Positions 33,228 to 43,543 are shown, counted from the stretch's first letter. The stretch: 64,000 bases of DNA from Nisaea sp. (GCF_034670185.1 NZ_JAXMNY010000005.1:1-64000); one strand, 5' to 3'. Numbers and translations: made by a program. Notes: generated from the letters alone by a model not told the origin.

Positions 33228-35384
33228 TCACGCCGCCTCGACCGAATGGCCGAGCACTTCGCCAATCTTCGCGATCAGGTCCACCGCCGCATCGCTGATC
33301 ACGGTGCCCGGCGGGAAGATCGCCTTGGCGCCGGCAGCATAGAGCGCATCGTAATCCTGCGGCGGCACCACGCCTCCGACGACAATCAGGATATCTTCGC
33401 GTCCAAGCTTCTCCAGCTCCGCCTTCAACGCCGGAACCAGAGTCAGGTGACCCGCGGCAAGCGAGCTTGCACCGATCACATGCACGTCGTTCTCCACCGC
33501 CTGGCGCGCCGCCTCCTCCGGGGTCTGGAACAGCGGACCGATATCGACATCGAAACCAAGATCGGCGAAAGCCGAGGCGATCACTTTCTGGCCCCGGTCA
33601 TGACCGTCCTGGCCCATCTTGGCGATCAGGATACGCGGACGCCTTCCCTCCACCGCTTCGAAGGCATTGACCGCTTTCAACACCCGCTCCACGGATTCGG
33701 CGCCTTTGCCAACTTCACTCGCATATACGCCTGACACGGTCTTCACCTCCGCGACATGCCGCCCATAAACTTTTTCCAGCGCATCGGAAATCTCGCCAAC
33801 CGTTGCCCGGGCCCGGGCTGCGTTGACCGCGATCTCAAGCAGATTGCCTTCGCCGGAACCCGCCGACTCGGTAAGCCGGTCCAGCAGACGCTGTGTCTCG
33901 CTCTCGTCGCGTTCAGCCCGCAGCCGTTCCAGCTTCTCGAGCTGTTGGCGGCGCACCGACTGGTTGTCGACCCGCAGCACCTCGACATTATCCAGCTCGT
34001 CCGTGCGGTACTTGTTCACGCCAACGATGGTCTGCCGGCCACTGTCGATCCGCGCCTGAGTGCGGGCGGCGGCTTCCTCGATCCGCATTTTCGGGATACC
34101 GGCCTCAATCGCCTTGGCCATACCGCCGAAGCTCTCGACTTCCTCGATATGGGTCCAGGCCCGCTGCGCCAGATCATGGGTCAGCCGTTCGACATAATAA
34201 CTGCCGCCCCACGGATCGATGACGTTGCAGGTGCCGGTTTCCTGTTGGATCAGCAGCTGGGTGTTGCGGGCGATGCGGGCGGAGAAATCCGTCGGCAGGG
34301 CCAGAGCCTCATCCAGCGCATTGGTATGCAGGGACTGGGTATGGCCATGCGTGGCGGCCAGCGCCTCGACACAGGTCCGCACCGAATTGTTGAACACATC
34401 CTGCGCGGTCAGCGACCAGCCGGAGGTCTGGCAATGGGTCCGCAAGCTGAGGCTTTTCGGGCTCTTCGGGTCGAACTGCTTCATCAGCCGGGCCCAGAGC
34501 AGGCGTGCGGCCCGCATCTTGGCGACTTCCATGAAGAAGTTCATGCCAATGGCCCAGAAGAAGGACAGACGCGGCGCGAACGCATCGATACCGAGCCCGG
34601 CTTCCATGCCCGCGCGGGCATATTGCACCCCGTCCGCCAGCGTGTAGGCCAGCTCCAGGTCAGCCGTCGCACCCGCTTCCTGCATGTGATAGCCGGAGAT
34701 GCTGATCGAGTTGAAACGCGGCATCTTCGTCGACGTATAGCCAAAAATGTCGGAGATGATCCGCATCGAGGGAGACGGCGGGTAGATGTAGGTATTGCGA
34801 ACCATGAACTCCTTCAGAATGTCGTTCTGAATTGTTCCGCTGAGCTTTTCCGGAGAAACGCCCTGTTCTTCCGCCGCGAGGATATAGAGCGCCATGACCG
34901 GCAGCACGGCGCCGTTCATGGTCATCGACACGCTCATCTGGTCGAGCGGGATGCCGTCGAACAGCTGGCGCATGTCAAGAATGCTGTCGATCGCGACCCC
35001 GGCCATGCCGACATCGCTGACCACGCGCGGATGATCGCTGTCATAGCCTCGATGGGTCGCCAGATCGAACGCGACTGAAAGCCCCTTTTGACCCGCGGCA
35101 AGATTACGCCGGTAGAAGGCATTCGACTGCTCGGCGGTGGAGAAACCGGCATATTGCCGGACCGTCCAGGGCTTGTTCACATACATGGTTGGATAGGGCC
35201 CGCGCAGGAACGGCGGCAGCCCCGGCCAGGTCTTCAGGAAGTCGAGGCCTTCGATATCTTCCGCCGTGTAGAGCGGCTTGACCGCGATCCGCTCCGGGGT
35301 CTCCCAGACGGCGCCGTCTGCAGCAGGGCTGCCACCCGCAGGCCCACCGAGAGAGACGGTCGAGAAATCGGGTATCGCGCTCAT
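33228..35384 (-). CDS. mutB: Methylmalonyl-CoA mutase large (catalytic, B12-binding) subunit
   Basis: The 718-aa subunit interconverts (R)-methylmalonyl-CoA and succinyl-CoA with adenosylcobalamin, closing propionyl-CoA breakdown. It has the substrate barrel (YPTMYVNKPWTVRQYAGFSTA; SISGYHMQEAGAT) and a C-terminal cobalamin domain with DGHDRGQKVIASAF, which supplies the lower-ligand His. It overlaps the small-subunit gene by 4 bases and precedes meaB. Confidence 0.97.
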   Translation of the reverse strand: MSAIPDFSTVSLGGPAGGSPAADGAVWETPERIAVKPLYTAEDIEGLDFLKTWPGLPPFLRGPYPTMYVNKPWTVRQYAGFSTAEQSNAFYRRNLAAGQKGLSVAFDLATHRGYDSDHPRVVSDVGMAGVAIDSILDMRQLFDGIPLDQMSVSMTMNGAVLPVMALYILAAEEQGVSPEKLSGTIQNDILKEFMVRNTYIYPPSPSMRIISDIFGYTSTKMPRFNSISISGYHMQEAGATADLELAYTLADGVQYARAGMEAGLGIDAFAPRLSFFWAIGMNFFMEVAKMRAARLLWARLMKQFDPKSPKSLSLRTHCQTSGWSLTAQDVFNNSVRTCVEALAATHGHTQSLHTNALDEALALPTDFSARIARNTQLLIQQETGTCNVIDPWGGSYYVERLTHDLAQRAWTHIEEVESFGGMAKAIEAGIPKMRIEEAAARTQARIDSGRQTIVGVNKYRTDELDNVEVLRVDNQSVRRQQLEKLERLRAERDESETQRLLDRLTESAGSGEGNLLEIAVNAARARATVGEISDALEKVYGRHVAEVKTVSGVYASEVGKGAESVERVLKAVNAFEAVEGRRPRILIAKMGQDGHDRGQKVIASAFADLGFDVDIGPLFQTPEEAARQAVENDVHVIGASSLAAGHLTLVPALKAELEKLGREDILIVVGGVVPPQDYDALYAAGAKAIFPPGTVISDAAVDLIAKIGEVLGHSVEAA

Positions 35385-37300
35385 TGTTCGATCACTCCCA
35401 ATCCGGCTGCCAACTCACGAAGCGTCGCGAGGGTCTGGTCTCCGACATAGATGAAACCGTCGATCCCCGCAGTCCGCCAGGCCTCTTCATTGTCGCCGGG
35501 GCGGCCCGCCAAAAGAATGCGCTCCGCTCCGGATTTTTTCAGGGCCGCCGCAGTTTCCACTGCAGCTTCGCCATAGATTTTATCAGACGAGCAGAGAACC
35601 GCAAAACGGCAGCCGCTCTTTGCGAATGCGGCTCCTGCATCACTGCCGCCAGTTTCCGCCGGAACGCTTTCGATACCGCCCGCCGCGAAATAGTTCTGCG
35701 CGAAGGTTCCCCGCGCCGTGTAATCCGCCGGCGTGCCGAGATTGAGCTGGAAGATCCGGGGCCGAGCGCCCGATTTTTCAAGCGCCGCATCGCTCGCGGC
35801 CCGCAACGCCTCAAACCCTTCGCCGAGCGTGTGCCGGGCCAGCGGCGCCATCTCCACACCGGCTTTCTCACGGTCAGGCAGAGCACCTTGACCAAGGGTC
35901 GCGCGCAACGCGCCCCTGTCACAAACAAGCCCTTCCGCCGTTTCCTCAGACAGGTTCGGGAAGGTACTCACGCCGGTAACCTCGTCCTTGCGGCGAGCGA
36001 GGTTCCGTTCCCGTTCGGCCCAGCCGTCAGCAACCATGGAAGCGACCCGCCCCGAGGCGAGCGCTGCCGCCATGCCGCCATCAGCCTCGATGGATTGCAG
36101 GATGTCCCAGGCGCGGACAGCATATTCGTCGCTGAGCGTTTCCACATACCAGGACCCACCCGCCGGATCGGTCACCCGGTGCAGACCGGACTCTTCCATC
36201 AAAATGATCTGGGTGTTGCGGGCAATGCGGCGGGCAAACCCGTCCGGCAAGCCAACAGCATGATCGTAGGGCAGCACCGTAAGGCTGTCCGCACCGCCGA
36301 CGCCGGCGGCAAAGGTCGAGACCGTAGCGCGCAGCATATTGACCCAGACATCCCGCCCGGCAATCGCCCGCTCCGCCGTCACCACATGCAAGCTCATCGG
36401 AGCATCTGCGGGATCGGCACCGGACGCCTCCAGCACCCGCGCCCAAAGCCGCCGTGCTGCGCGCAGCTTGGCGATGCCCTGGAACACATCAACACCGAGC
36501 GCGAAGGTAAATTCGATCTGCTTTGCGGCTGAGGCGACATCAAGTCCGGCTGCGGTTAGCGCACGCAGATAAGCAATGCCGGTCGCCATCGCGAAGGCCA
36601 GATCCTGAACCTCGTTGGCGCCCGCTTCGTAATACGGTGCGGTATCGACCGCGACGGATCGCACCTTCGGATGGCTTGCCGCCGTCCGCTTGGCAATCTC
36701 CGCCATTTCAGCAAGAGCATCTTCCGCCGTCTTTCGCAGCCAGCCTTCCCGCGCCAATGTGCCGAGCGGATCGACCCGAAAACTGCCGGAAACCTCTCCC
36801 GCATCGCAGCCGCGGCGGGTCCAGAGATCTTCCAGCATGGAAGAGACAGCAGGCGCATAAGTGCCCGCGTCGAGCGCGACCGGCGCCATGTTCAGGTGAA
36901 TGCCGGCGAGCGCCTTGTCGAGATCGTCCGTCGACCCGATGACCACACCCTCGACGCCGGGCCGGTCGACCCGCAGCAGAACCGAAGTCGCGCCACGTTC
37001 CAGATCCTGTTTCGCCGTTTTGGCGACCTCTGCCGGATCGCCATGCGCCTGCATTTGCCGCACGTCCCAGCCGGTCTCGGTCCGGTCACCGCCCGGAGTT
37101 GGCGCAGTCCTCCCGGCCGGCGCATCATCGCCGGTATAGATCGGTTGCAGCTTCAGGCCTTCATAGGTCTGACGGGTGAGAACCTTGTCGAAAGACGCAC
37201 CTTTCAGGACCGCTTCGACGGCACTCATCCAAGCTTCGCGAGACGTTTCGGGAAATTCCTCCGCGAGCGTCATCAAGGTTTTTTCATCCATGGTCTTCAT
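35381..37300 (-). CDS. mutA: Methylmalonyl-CoA mutase small subunit
   Basis: The 639-aa subunit is homologous to the large one. It keeps the barrel domain (LKGASFDKVLTRQTYEG; MEESGLHRVTDPAGGSWYVE), but its C-terminal domain lacks the DxHxxG cobalamin motif, as expected for the non-catalytic partner. It is the first gene of the mutA-mutB-meaB operon, and its stop overlaps the mutB start. Confidence 0.96.
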   Translation of the reverse strand: MKTMDEKTLMTLAEEFPETSREAWMSAVEAVLKGASFDKVLTRQTYEGLKLQPIYTGDDAPAGRTAPTPGGDRTETGWDVRQMQAHGDPAEVAKTAKQDLERGATSVLLRVDRPGVEGVVIGSTDDLDKALAGIHLNMAPVALDAGTYAPAVSSMLEDLWTRRGCDAGEVSGSFRVDPLGTLAREGWLRKTAEDALAEMAEIAKRTAASHPKVRSVAVDTAPYYEAGANEVQDLAFAMATGIAYLRALTAAGLDVASAAKQIEFTFALGVDVFQGIAKLRAARRLWARVLEASGADPADAPMSLHVVTAERAIAGRDVWVNMLRATVSTFAAGVGGADSLTVLPYDHAVGLPDGFARRIARNTQIILMEESGLHRVTDPAGGSWYVETLSDEYAVRAWDILQSIEADGGMAAALASGRVASMVADGWAERERNLARRKDEVTGVSTFPNLSEETAEGLVCDRGALRATLGQGALPDREKAGVEMAPLARHTLGEGFEALRAASDAALEKSGARPRIFQLNLGTPADYTARGTFAQNYFAAGGIESVPAETGGSDAGAAFAKSGCRFAVLCSSDKIYGEAAVETAAALKKSGAERILLAGRPGDNEEAWRTAGIDGFIYVGDQTLATLRELAAGLGVIEQ

Positions 37301-37507
37301 CGCCGTGGCCGCCTCTTTGTCACGCTATCGCGTTTGTCCTACTGGGTTGCGGCTGCTTCGGCAAGAAACTCCGGTGGCGGGTTCGAGCCGTCTGATCAAG
37401 GTCAATTTACCGCATCGCACAGATTCCCGATTGTTTCGGAGGCGCGCCTCAGCTAAGGCGGGGCATCTCCGGTGCGCAAGACCGGCACGTAAGGAAAGCA
37501 TCGACGC
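37301..37507. promoter_or_regulatory. Divergent promoter region, mutA / GT-C gene
   Basis: This 207-base gap separates the mutase operon (minus) from a glycosyltransferase (plus). It must contain both promoters. No distinctive operator or hairpin was recognised. Confidence 0.35.
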
Positions 37508-38977
37508 ATGCCAACCGTGATCAAAGATGACAGCCGCCCCTATTTCCTCTGGCTTCTTCTCGCCGTCGCTGCGTTGACGGCCTTGCGGCTTGGCGTTCTC
37601 GCGGGCAGCGGCCTCGGCCTGCATGGCGACGAAGCACAATACTGGTCCTGGAGCCGCGATCTGGAATGGGGCTACTACACGAAGCCGCCGCTGATCGCCT
37701 TCATCATCGCCGGGGCCCAATCGCTCTGCGGTGACGCCACGGCCTGCATTCGCGCGCCGTCACCATTGCTGCATGCCGGAACGGCGCTCGCCATCTACGG
37801 CATTGCCGTGTCCCTTACAGGGAGCAAAAAGACCGGATTCTGGTCCGGGCTGAGTTTCGCCACGCTGCCTGCCGTCTCGCTCTCCAGCCTGTTGATTTCC
37901 ACCGACGTGCCGCTGCTGTTTCTCTGGGCCATGGCCCTGCTCGCCTTCGTGCGCAGTCTGAAAAGCGATGCCCTCGGATGGCCCCTTCTGCTCGGCCTCA
38001 CCCTCGGCGCCGGGTTCCTCGCCAAATACGCCATGGCCTATTTCATCCTCGGCCTGATGTTGTTCACACTGATCACGCCCGCATACCGTTCCTGGCTGGT
38101 TGGCCGGAAGCCGCTGGTCGCGCTCGTCATCATGCTGGCCGTGTTCGCGCCGAACCTGTTCTGGAATTTCGAGTCCGGCTGGGTGACCTTCACGCACGTC
38201 AAAGACAACACCAACCTGAAGGGCGACCTGTTCCATTTCGGAAAAATGCTGGAATTCGTCGGCAGCCAGGCCGGTGTCTTCGGGCCGGTGCTTTTCCTCG
38301 CCCTGCTCTGGCGCCTCGCCGTGCTGCGCCGGGACCCGGCTGCGCAAATGGAAAAGCTGCTGCTGTGTTTCTCCCTGCCAGTGCTGCTGATCATCACCGG
38401 CCAGTCCTTCCTCAGCCGGGCGAACGCCAACTGGGCGGCCACGGCTTATGTCGCGGCAACGATCCTGGTTGTGTGTTGGCTGCTCAAGCGCGACCGCCTG
38501 AAGCTTGTTGTCGCCGGTATCGGCATCAATCTCACGGCCGCCGCCGTGCTTGGCTTCTTCTTCCTCGACCTGCCCGGCGTTGATGTGCCGCTGAAGAAAG
38601 ATCCGCTACGCCGCCTGCGCGCCTGGGATCAGGTGGCGGAGCAACTTCGCCCCGTCCTTACAGCCCATCCCGACGCCATCTGGCTGACAGAAGACCGCAA
38701 GACCATGGCCTCCCTGCTCTACGCCCTGCGCGATATCAAGCGCCGGCCGAAGATGTGGGACTATGACGGCCACCCGGACCATCATTACGAATTGACGGAA
38801 CGGTATCTACCAAAGGCGGGCGATACCGTGCTGCTGGTCGCAAAATGGGACAAGCCATTTCCGATCCTGGAGCGGTTCGGTGAGGTTACGGAACTGCCCC
38901 CAATCGAAGTAAATACAGGCGAAAAGGCGTTACGCCGCTTGCACCTCTTCTACCTGACTGGACCCAAAATCAATTGA
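37508..38977 (+). CDS. GT-C glycosyltransferase, GT83/ArnT-like
   Basis: The 489-aa integral membrane protein has about 10 hydrophobic helices. Its first periplasmic loop, GLHGDEAQYWSWS, carries the Asp-Glu motif of GT-C transferases, followed by WGYYTKPPLIAFI. The family moves sugars from polyprenyl phosphates to lipid A, glycans or proteins. It marks the left edge of the glycan-related region. Its tail overlaps the convergent methyltransferase gene by 8 bases. Confidence 0.87.
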   Translation: MPTVIKDDSRPYFLWLLLAVAALTALRLGVLAGSGLGLHGDEAQYWSWSRDLEWGYYTKPPLIAFIIAGAQSLCGDATACIRAPSPLLHAGTALAIYGIAVSLTGSKKTGFWSGLSFATLPAVSLSSLLISTDVPLLFLWAMALLAFVRSLKSDALGWPLLLGLTLGAGFLAKYAMAYFILGLMLFTLITPAYRSWLVGRKPLVALVIMLAVFAPNLFWNFESGWVTFTHVKDNTNLKGDLFHFGKMLEFVGSQAGVFGPVLFLALLWRLAVLRRDPAAQMEKLLLCFSLPVLLIITGQSFLSRANANWAATAYVAATILVVCWLLKRDRLKLVVAGIGINLTAAAVLGFFFLDLPGVDVPLKKDPLRRLRAWDQVAEQLRPVLTAHPDAIWLTEDRKTMASLLYALRDIKRRPKMWDYDGHPDHHYELTERYLPKAGDTVLLVAKWDKPFPILERFGEVTELPPIEVNTGEKALRRLHLFYLTGPKIN

Positions 38978-40169
38978 GACCAGATAAGCCTACAGATGCA
39001 TGAGCATCGTCGGTGCCTATTCTCGTAAACGCTTCTGGAAAATCGCCTGGAATAGAAACGGCTTCAAATCCCGTGAGCCGCTCGCTGATTTGGGCGGCAA
39101 GAGCCGGAACGAGCGGGATATATATCGACGATGCCTGTTGGGCATCCGAAGGGTCTGCGATAGGTCGATCAAAGAACGTGCAGCCGACACGCGAGCAATC
39201 TTCGTCCAGATAAAAATCGACCCTGCGCTCAAGATTGGATGATGCCCACGCCGCCGAGATGGACGAGCCAAATATCCCGAACACGCCGTCACCGAAAACT
39301 TCCATCGATTGCCGGACCGTCCCAAGCCAGTCCAGCGCAGCCCGAAGACCGCGCCCGGTTACACTCGCGTCAAAAGACGGTGCCCGCCACGTTCCCGTCC
39401 CCTGACGGGCCACAAGCGTTATCTCCCGCTTCAATACATCCACCCGCAAGGATTCAATGTCGTAGCCGGCGCTTGAAACAACAGATGCAATACTCGCCTG
39501 CGTGAAATGGCTGCTGTGATCCGCAATCATCAGATCAAACGGGTTGTCCGGAAAATACGGCACCTGAATGAACAGGCGCCCTCTGGTCGGGTGAAGCAGC
39601 CTGCGAATGTCGCGAATGACTTTCGCCGGTGAGGGAATATGCTCGAATACGTGAATGAGCGTGACGAGATCAAAGTGCCTATCGATATCTTCGAGCCGCT
39701 CGTAGATCCCTTCGACCGTCTCTATCTCGGAAAGAACATTAACGTCTTTGACGTTCGGGTCGTATCCACTGAGCTGCCAACGCGGCAGTTCCTGTGCAAA
39801 GGCCTTTAATGTTGATCCCGTTCCGCATCCGAAATCGAGTAAGAGACCATCGTCGGCCAGTTTCAGCGCCCTGCGCATCCAGTCGATCAGGTGAACAGAC
39901 CTGGATTTCAGACCAGTCTTACCTGCGATCAGCTGCTCAACGCCAGACCGGGATTGGTGGTAGAGCACGTAACTCTCATAAATCTTGTCAGCTTCCCGGG
40001 ACCACTCGTCCGTATGCGGCTTCTGAACGAGACCGCATGCGTTGCAAATCGCCAACGCGCCGCCTTTGGTCCAGCTTCGGCTATCCGACGTGACCTGACA
40101 CCAATCAGAATAACCTTCCACCGTTTCGAGATTGGCGGAATCGCAATGGTGACAGGAAACAGAAGTCAT
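38970..40169 (-). CDS. Class I SAM methyltransferase with N-terminal zinc-finger-like motif
   Basis: The 399-aa protein opens with CHHCDS (residues 6-9) and later CNACG, a probable zinc site. It is followed by a Rossmann methyltransferase core (LLDFGCGTGSTLKAFA; LVTLIHVFEHIPSP) and a C-terminal domain of about 140 residues. This layout matches methyltransferases of sugar and O-antigen clusters (C-methyltransferase-like), which act on nucleotide sugars or glycans. It is divergent from the HldE-like gene. Confidence 0.8.
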   Translation of the reverse strand: MTSVSCHHCDSANLETVEGYSDWCQVTSDSRSWTKGGALAICNACGLVQKPHTDEWSREADKIYESYVLYHQSRSGVEQLIAGKTGLKSRSVHLIDWMRRALKLADDGLLLDFGCGTGSTLKAFAQELPRWQLSGYDPNVKDVNVLSEIETVEGIYERLEDIDRHFDLVTLIHVFEHIPSPAKVIRDIRRLLHPTRGRLFIQVPYFPDNPFDLMIADHSSHFTQASIASVVSSAGYDIESLRVDVLKREITLVARQGTGTWRAPSFDASVTGRGLRAALDWLGTVRQSMEVFGDGVFGIFGSSISAAWASSNLERRVDFYLDEDCSRVGCTFFDRPIADPSDAQQASSIYIPLVPALAAQISERLTGFEAVSIPGDFPEAFTRIGTDDAHASVGLSGLN

Positions 40170-40471
40170 AAAGATTCTTCTTTCTGATAGACGCCTGGAA
40201 AACGCTGGTTAATCACAATCTCCCCAGACTCCAACTCCTTGAGCCGATCCTGCTCAGCTGCACCAGATTTTGGCCGGTCGGGCTGAGAATTCTTCCCTAA
40301 TTTCCCCGCTCAACAACTTATCGAAACTGATTGAATCATAGACCGAAAATCAGTCGAGACTATCGTCTCTCCAATGGCTGAGAGCGTAAGTTATACGCGC
40401 GAATTGTTTTTCCCGGAAGGCGATGAAACTATGATACGCTTTGCACGTCTTTAAACAATTGAATCAATCAG
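40170..40471. promoter_or_regulatory. 302-base divergent intergenic region
   Basis: This relatively AT-rich gap lies between the methyltransferase and the plus-strand sugar cluster. It contains inverted repeats ACTGATT/AATCAGT (40326-40354) and GAGAC/GTCTC (40356-40369). TATGAT near 40434 may be a -10 for the cluster. No ORF or RNA gene was recognised. Confidence 0.4.
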
Positions 40472-42007
40472 ATGCAGGCATCAGCGAGAGATAAGATCAA
40501 ACCTATCTCCGAACTCTCTGAGATAGCGGAGAAAATCAGGTCGTCTGGGCGGAAAATCGCTCATGCCCACGGCACCTTCGATTTGCTGCATATGGGGCAT
40601 GTCCGACACCTTGAGCAGGCCCGCCGTGAGGGCGACGTACTGATTGTAACCGTGACCGCCGACGAGCATGTCCATAAGGGGCCGGGCCGTCCGGTCTTCA
40701 CCGATCAACTCCGGGCGGAGATGCTGGCCGCGCTCGAATATGTCAGTTGGGTCGGGGTCAATCACGACGTGTCGGCAGAGCAAGTGATCCATGCGATCAA
40801 GCCGGATGCCTACATCAAGGGCTCGGATTATGTCGATGCGGAGCAGGACGTCACCGGCAAGATTGTCGATGAACGCAACGCCGTCGAAAGCCATGGCGGA
40901 CGGCTTGTCTTCACCAGCGACATCACCTTCAGCTCGAGCGAACTGATCAACCGGCATATCGATGTCTTCGAGCCGGAAGTCCGCGATTACCTGGACCAAG
41001 TCCGGCAGACGGTCGGGTTGCAGCAGCTGCTCGACCTGATCGAGAGCATCAAGGACATGCGCGTCCTGATCATCGGCGACACGATCCTGGACGAGTACCA
41101 GTATGTCTCGCCGTCGGGGCAACCCTCCAAAGAAAACATCATGTCCACGCGCTATCAGGACATCGAGCTGTTCGCGGGCGGCGTGATCGCGGCCGCCAAT
41201 CACGTTGCAAGTTTCTGCAAGCAGGTCGATATCATCACCTGTCTCGGCGAAGACGACCCGCGCGAGAACTTTATCAAGAAGCAGTGCCATGAGAATGTGA
41301 ACGTCATCCCCGTCTATCGGCCGAATGCGCCGACGACGCGGAAGGTGCGTTTCGTCGACAACAGCTATCTGCGCAAGCTGTTCGAGGTCCAGTTCATCGA
41401 AGACTCGCCCTTGCCGCCGGACACACTGGAGATCCTGCATGGCAAGATCGCCGAGCTCGCGCCGCATTATGATGTGGTCATGGCTGCCGATTTCGGGCAC
41501 GGACTGATCACCGGAAGCACCATAAATCTGATCTGCGAGACAGCGCCGTTCCTGGCGATCAACGCCCAGACCAACAGCGCCAACAGAGGCTACAATCTGG
41601 TCACCAAATATCCGCGTGCCGACTATCTCTGCATTGATGCGCCTGAGGCCCGGCTGGCTGTCGGCGATCGCTTCACCGATCTTGCCAACATCGCGCAGCA
41701 TGTGCTGCCGAAACGGATCGATTGTGGCCGGATGATCCTGACACATGGCCGCCATGGCTGTGTCGCCTACGATGCCGGCAGGCCCGTGACACAGATCCCG
41801 GCCTTTACCCGCCGCATCGTCGATACCATGGGCGCCGGCGACGCGTTTTTCTCGATAACGTCTCCCCTGGCGAAAGTTGGAACGGATATTGCTGATATCG
41901 GCCTGATAGGAAACATCGCCGGTGCCATCAAGGTCGGCATCGTCGGACACCGGGATTCGGTGAGTAAAGTCAGTGTGGTCAAGGCGTTGACCGCACTTTT
42001 GAAATAG
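40472..42007 (+). CDS. Bifunctional cytidylyltransferase-PfkB kinase, HldE-like with inverted domain order
   Basis: The 511-aa protein has an N-terminal nucleotidyltransferase (GTFDLLHMGH at 34-43, with the HxGH site) and a C-terminal ribokinase-family domain (about 190-511; IIGDTILDEYQYV, DTMGAGDAFFS). E. coli HldE, which makes ADP-heptose, has the reverse order: kinase, then nucleotidyltransferase. The enzyme could phosphorylate a sugar phosphate at C1 and attach a nucleotide. It leads a plus-strand cluster that ends at 48664. Whether it uses heptose or another sugar, and ATP or CTP, is unknown. Confidence 0.87.
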   Translation: MQASARDKIKPISELSEIAEKIRSSGRKIAHAHGTFDLLHMGHVRHLEQARREGDVLIVTVTADEHVHKGPGRPVFTDQLRAEMLAALEYVSWVGVNHDVSAEQVIHAIKPDAYIKGSDYVDAEQDVTGKIVDERNAVESHGGRLVFTSDITFSSSELINRHIDVFEPEVRDYLDQVRQTVGLQQLLDLIESIKDMRVLIIGDTILDEYQYVSPSGQPSKENIMSTRYQDIELFAGGVIAAANHVASFCKQVDIITCLGEDDPRENFIKKQCHENVNVIPVYRPNAPTTRKVRFVDNSYLRKLFEVQFIEDSPLPPDTLEILHGKIAELAPHYDVVMAADFGHGLITGSTINLICETAPFLAINAQTNSANRGYNLVTKYPRADYLCIDAPEARLAVGDRFTDLANIAQHVLPKRIDCGRMILTHGRHGCVAYDAGRPVTQIPAFTRRIVDTMGAGDAFFSITSPLAKVGTDIADIGLIGNIAGAIKVGIVGHRDSVSKVSVVKALTALLK

Positions 42008-42069
42008 CAATCCCGCAGCGGCAGAGGGACATGGCCGCAGGCGGATAAAATGTGTCGAGCAGGAAAAAA

Positions 42070-43200
42070 ATGCCGGATACGAGTGTGACACTTTCGCCGA
42101 TCCCCTATGTCGATATCGGCGCCCAGTTTGCGCAGGAACGCGACGAGCTCATGCCTGTGATCGAGGAGATCCTCCGCAGCGGCATGTATGTCGGCGGCCC
42201 GTGGAATGACAAACTCGAGGAGGCATTGGCGGAACGCTGCGGCACGAAGCACGCAATCGCGTTGAACTCCGGAACCGACGCCCTGATCCTGTCTCTCGCC
42301 GCGCTCGGAATCGGCCGTGGTGACGAAGTGATCACACCACCCAACTCCTTCGTCGCGTCGACTGCGGTCATCGCCCATGTCGGGGCGACACCCATCTTCG
42401 CCGACGTGCTGCCCGACCAGAATATCGACCCTGCTGAGATCGAGAAGAAGATCACGCCGAAGACCAAGGCCATCATGCCGGTGCATCTGACGGGACGCGT
42501 TTCAGACATGGGACCCATCCGCGAGATTGCCGACCGGCACGGTCTGGCAATCATCGAAGATGCGGCCCAGTCCATTGGTTCGCTCTATGACGGCAGGCCG
42601 AGTGGATCTCTCGGCGATGCCGGCTGCTTTTCGGCGCATCCGCTGAAGAACCTGAATGCCTGTGGCGATGCCGGCTTCCTGACTACAGACCGGGACGATA
42701 TCGCTGAATTCGCGCGGCTCTACCGCAATCACGGCTTGGTCGACCGCAACACGGTGGCCCGTTTCGGCTCTGTCTCCCGGATGGACCAGATCCAGGCAGC
42801 CATTCTCCATTTCAGGCTCGGCAAGATGGATGACCTGATCGAACGGCGCCGGAAAAACGCGGCACTCTATCGGGAATTGCTCGATCCCTCTCTTGCCTTC
42901 TCCCCGCCCTGCCGGGACGTGGAATTCAACAGTTTCCACACTTTCGTCATCCAGGTTAATCGTCGGGACGACTTGCAGGCGCATCTCTCCAGCCTCGGTA
43001 TCGGCACGGCAATCCATTATCCGGTGCCGATCCATCTGCAGCCGGCCGCGGCCTATCTGGGCCACGCGGCAGGGGATTTCCCGGTGACCGAATTGCAGTC
43101 CCAGCGGATCATCACACTGCCGATCCACCAGAACCTGACCGAGGCCGAGATCCACCGGGTCGCTAATGCGGTTAACAGCTTCCTTGCCACGGCCGCGTGA
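42070..43200 (+). CDS. DegT/DnrJ/EryC1/StrS aminotransferase (first)
   Basis: The 376-aa sugar aminotransferase has Asp164 (IIEDAAQSIGS) and the PLP Lys193 in FSAHPLKNLNACGDAGF. It converts a keto-sugar nucleotide to an amino sugar, usually with glutamate. The ATG at 42070, behind AGGAAAAAA, is preferred over GTG at 42052. It follows the HldE-like gene by 62 bases. A second DegT at 47516 is diverged from it, so two amino groups or two sugars may be made. Confidence 0.93.
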   Translation: MPDTSVTLSPIPYVDIGAQFAQERDELMPVIEEILRSGMYVGGPWNDKLEEALAERCGTKHAIALNSGTDALILSLAALGIGRGDEVITPPNSFVASTAVIAHVGATPIFADVLPDQNIDPAEIEKKITPKTKAIMPVHLTGRVSDMGPIREIADRHGLAIIEDAAQSIGSLYDGRPSGSLGDAGCFSAHPLKNLNACGDAGFLTTDRDDIAEFARLYRNHGLVDRNTVARFGSVSRMDQIQAAILHFRLGKMDDLIERRRKNAALYRELLDPSLAFSPPCRDVEFNSFHTFVIQVNRRDDLQAHLSSLGIGTAIHYPVPIHLQPAAAYLGHAAGDFPVTELQSQRIITLPIHQNLTEAEIHRVANAVNSFLATAA

Positions 43201-43215
43201 TCCGGAGAAATGCAG

Positions 43216-43536
43216 ATGAGCGAACAGGCCATCAATTATGAAGAGCTGGTCGAATCCTACGAAAACCGGCTGCTGAACCAGCTGCGCAGCCACGGCGTTG
43301 ATCTGGAATTCCTGGAAATGTGGGTGCCGGACGAGGATTCCGTCTCGAGCATCCTGAATATGGCGGAAGCTGCAGGCGCCTTCGGGGTCGAGGCATTCGT
43401 CATCCAGGTCAACCGGAAGACCCTTCCATCCGCCCGGACCGCCGATCTAAAAGATGCCCTTGCTCCCATTGCGGATGTCGCCATCGAAGATCATGAGGAC
43501 CATTGCCTTGTCCACATCAGCAACATTAAAGCGTGA
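43216..43536 (+). CDS. 106-aa hypothetical acidic protein in the sugar cluster
   Basis: A small acidic protein beginning MSEQAINYEELVESYENRL, with a Glu/Asp-rich C-terminus (DVAIEDHEDHCLVHIS). GGAG at 43204-43207 lies 8 bases before the ATG at 43216 but only 2 before an ATG at 43210, so I choose 43216. I do not recognise a family. It sits between an aminotransferase and another unknown gene and is surely part of the same transcript. Confidence 0.78.
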   Translation: MSEQAINYEELVESYENRLLNQLRSHGVDLEFLEMWVPDEDSVSSILNMAEAAGAFGVEAFVIQVNRKTLPSARTADLKDALAPIADVAIEDHEDHCLVHISNIKA

Positions 43537-43543
43537 GACAGAC

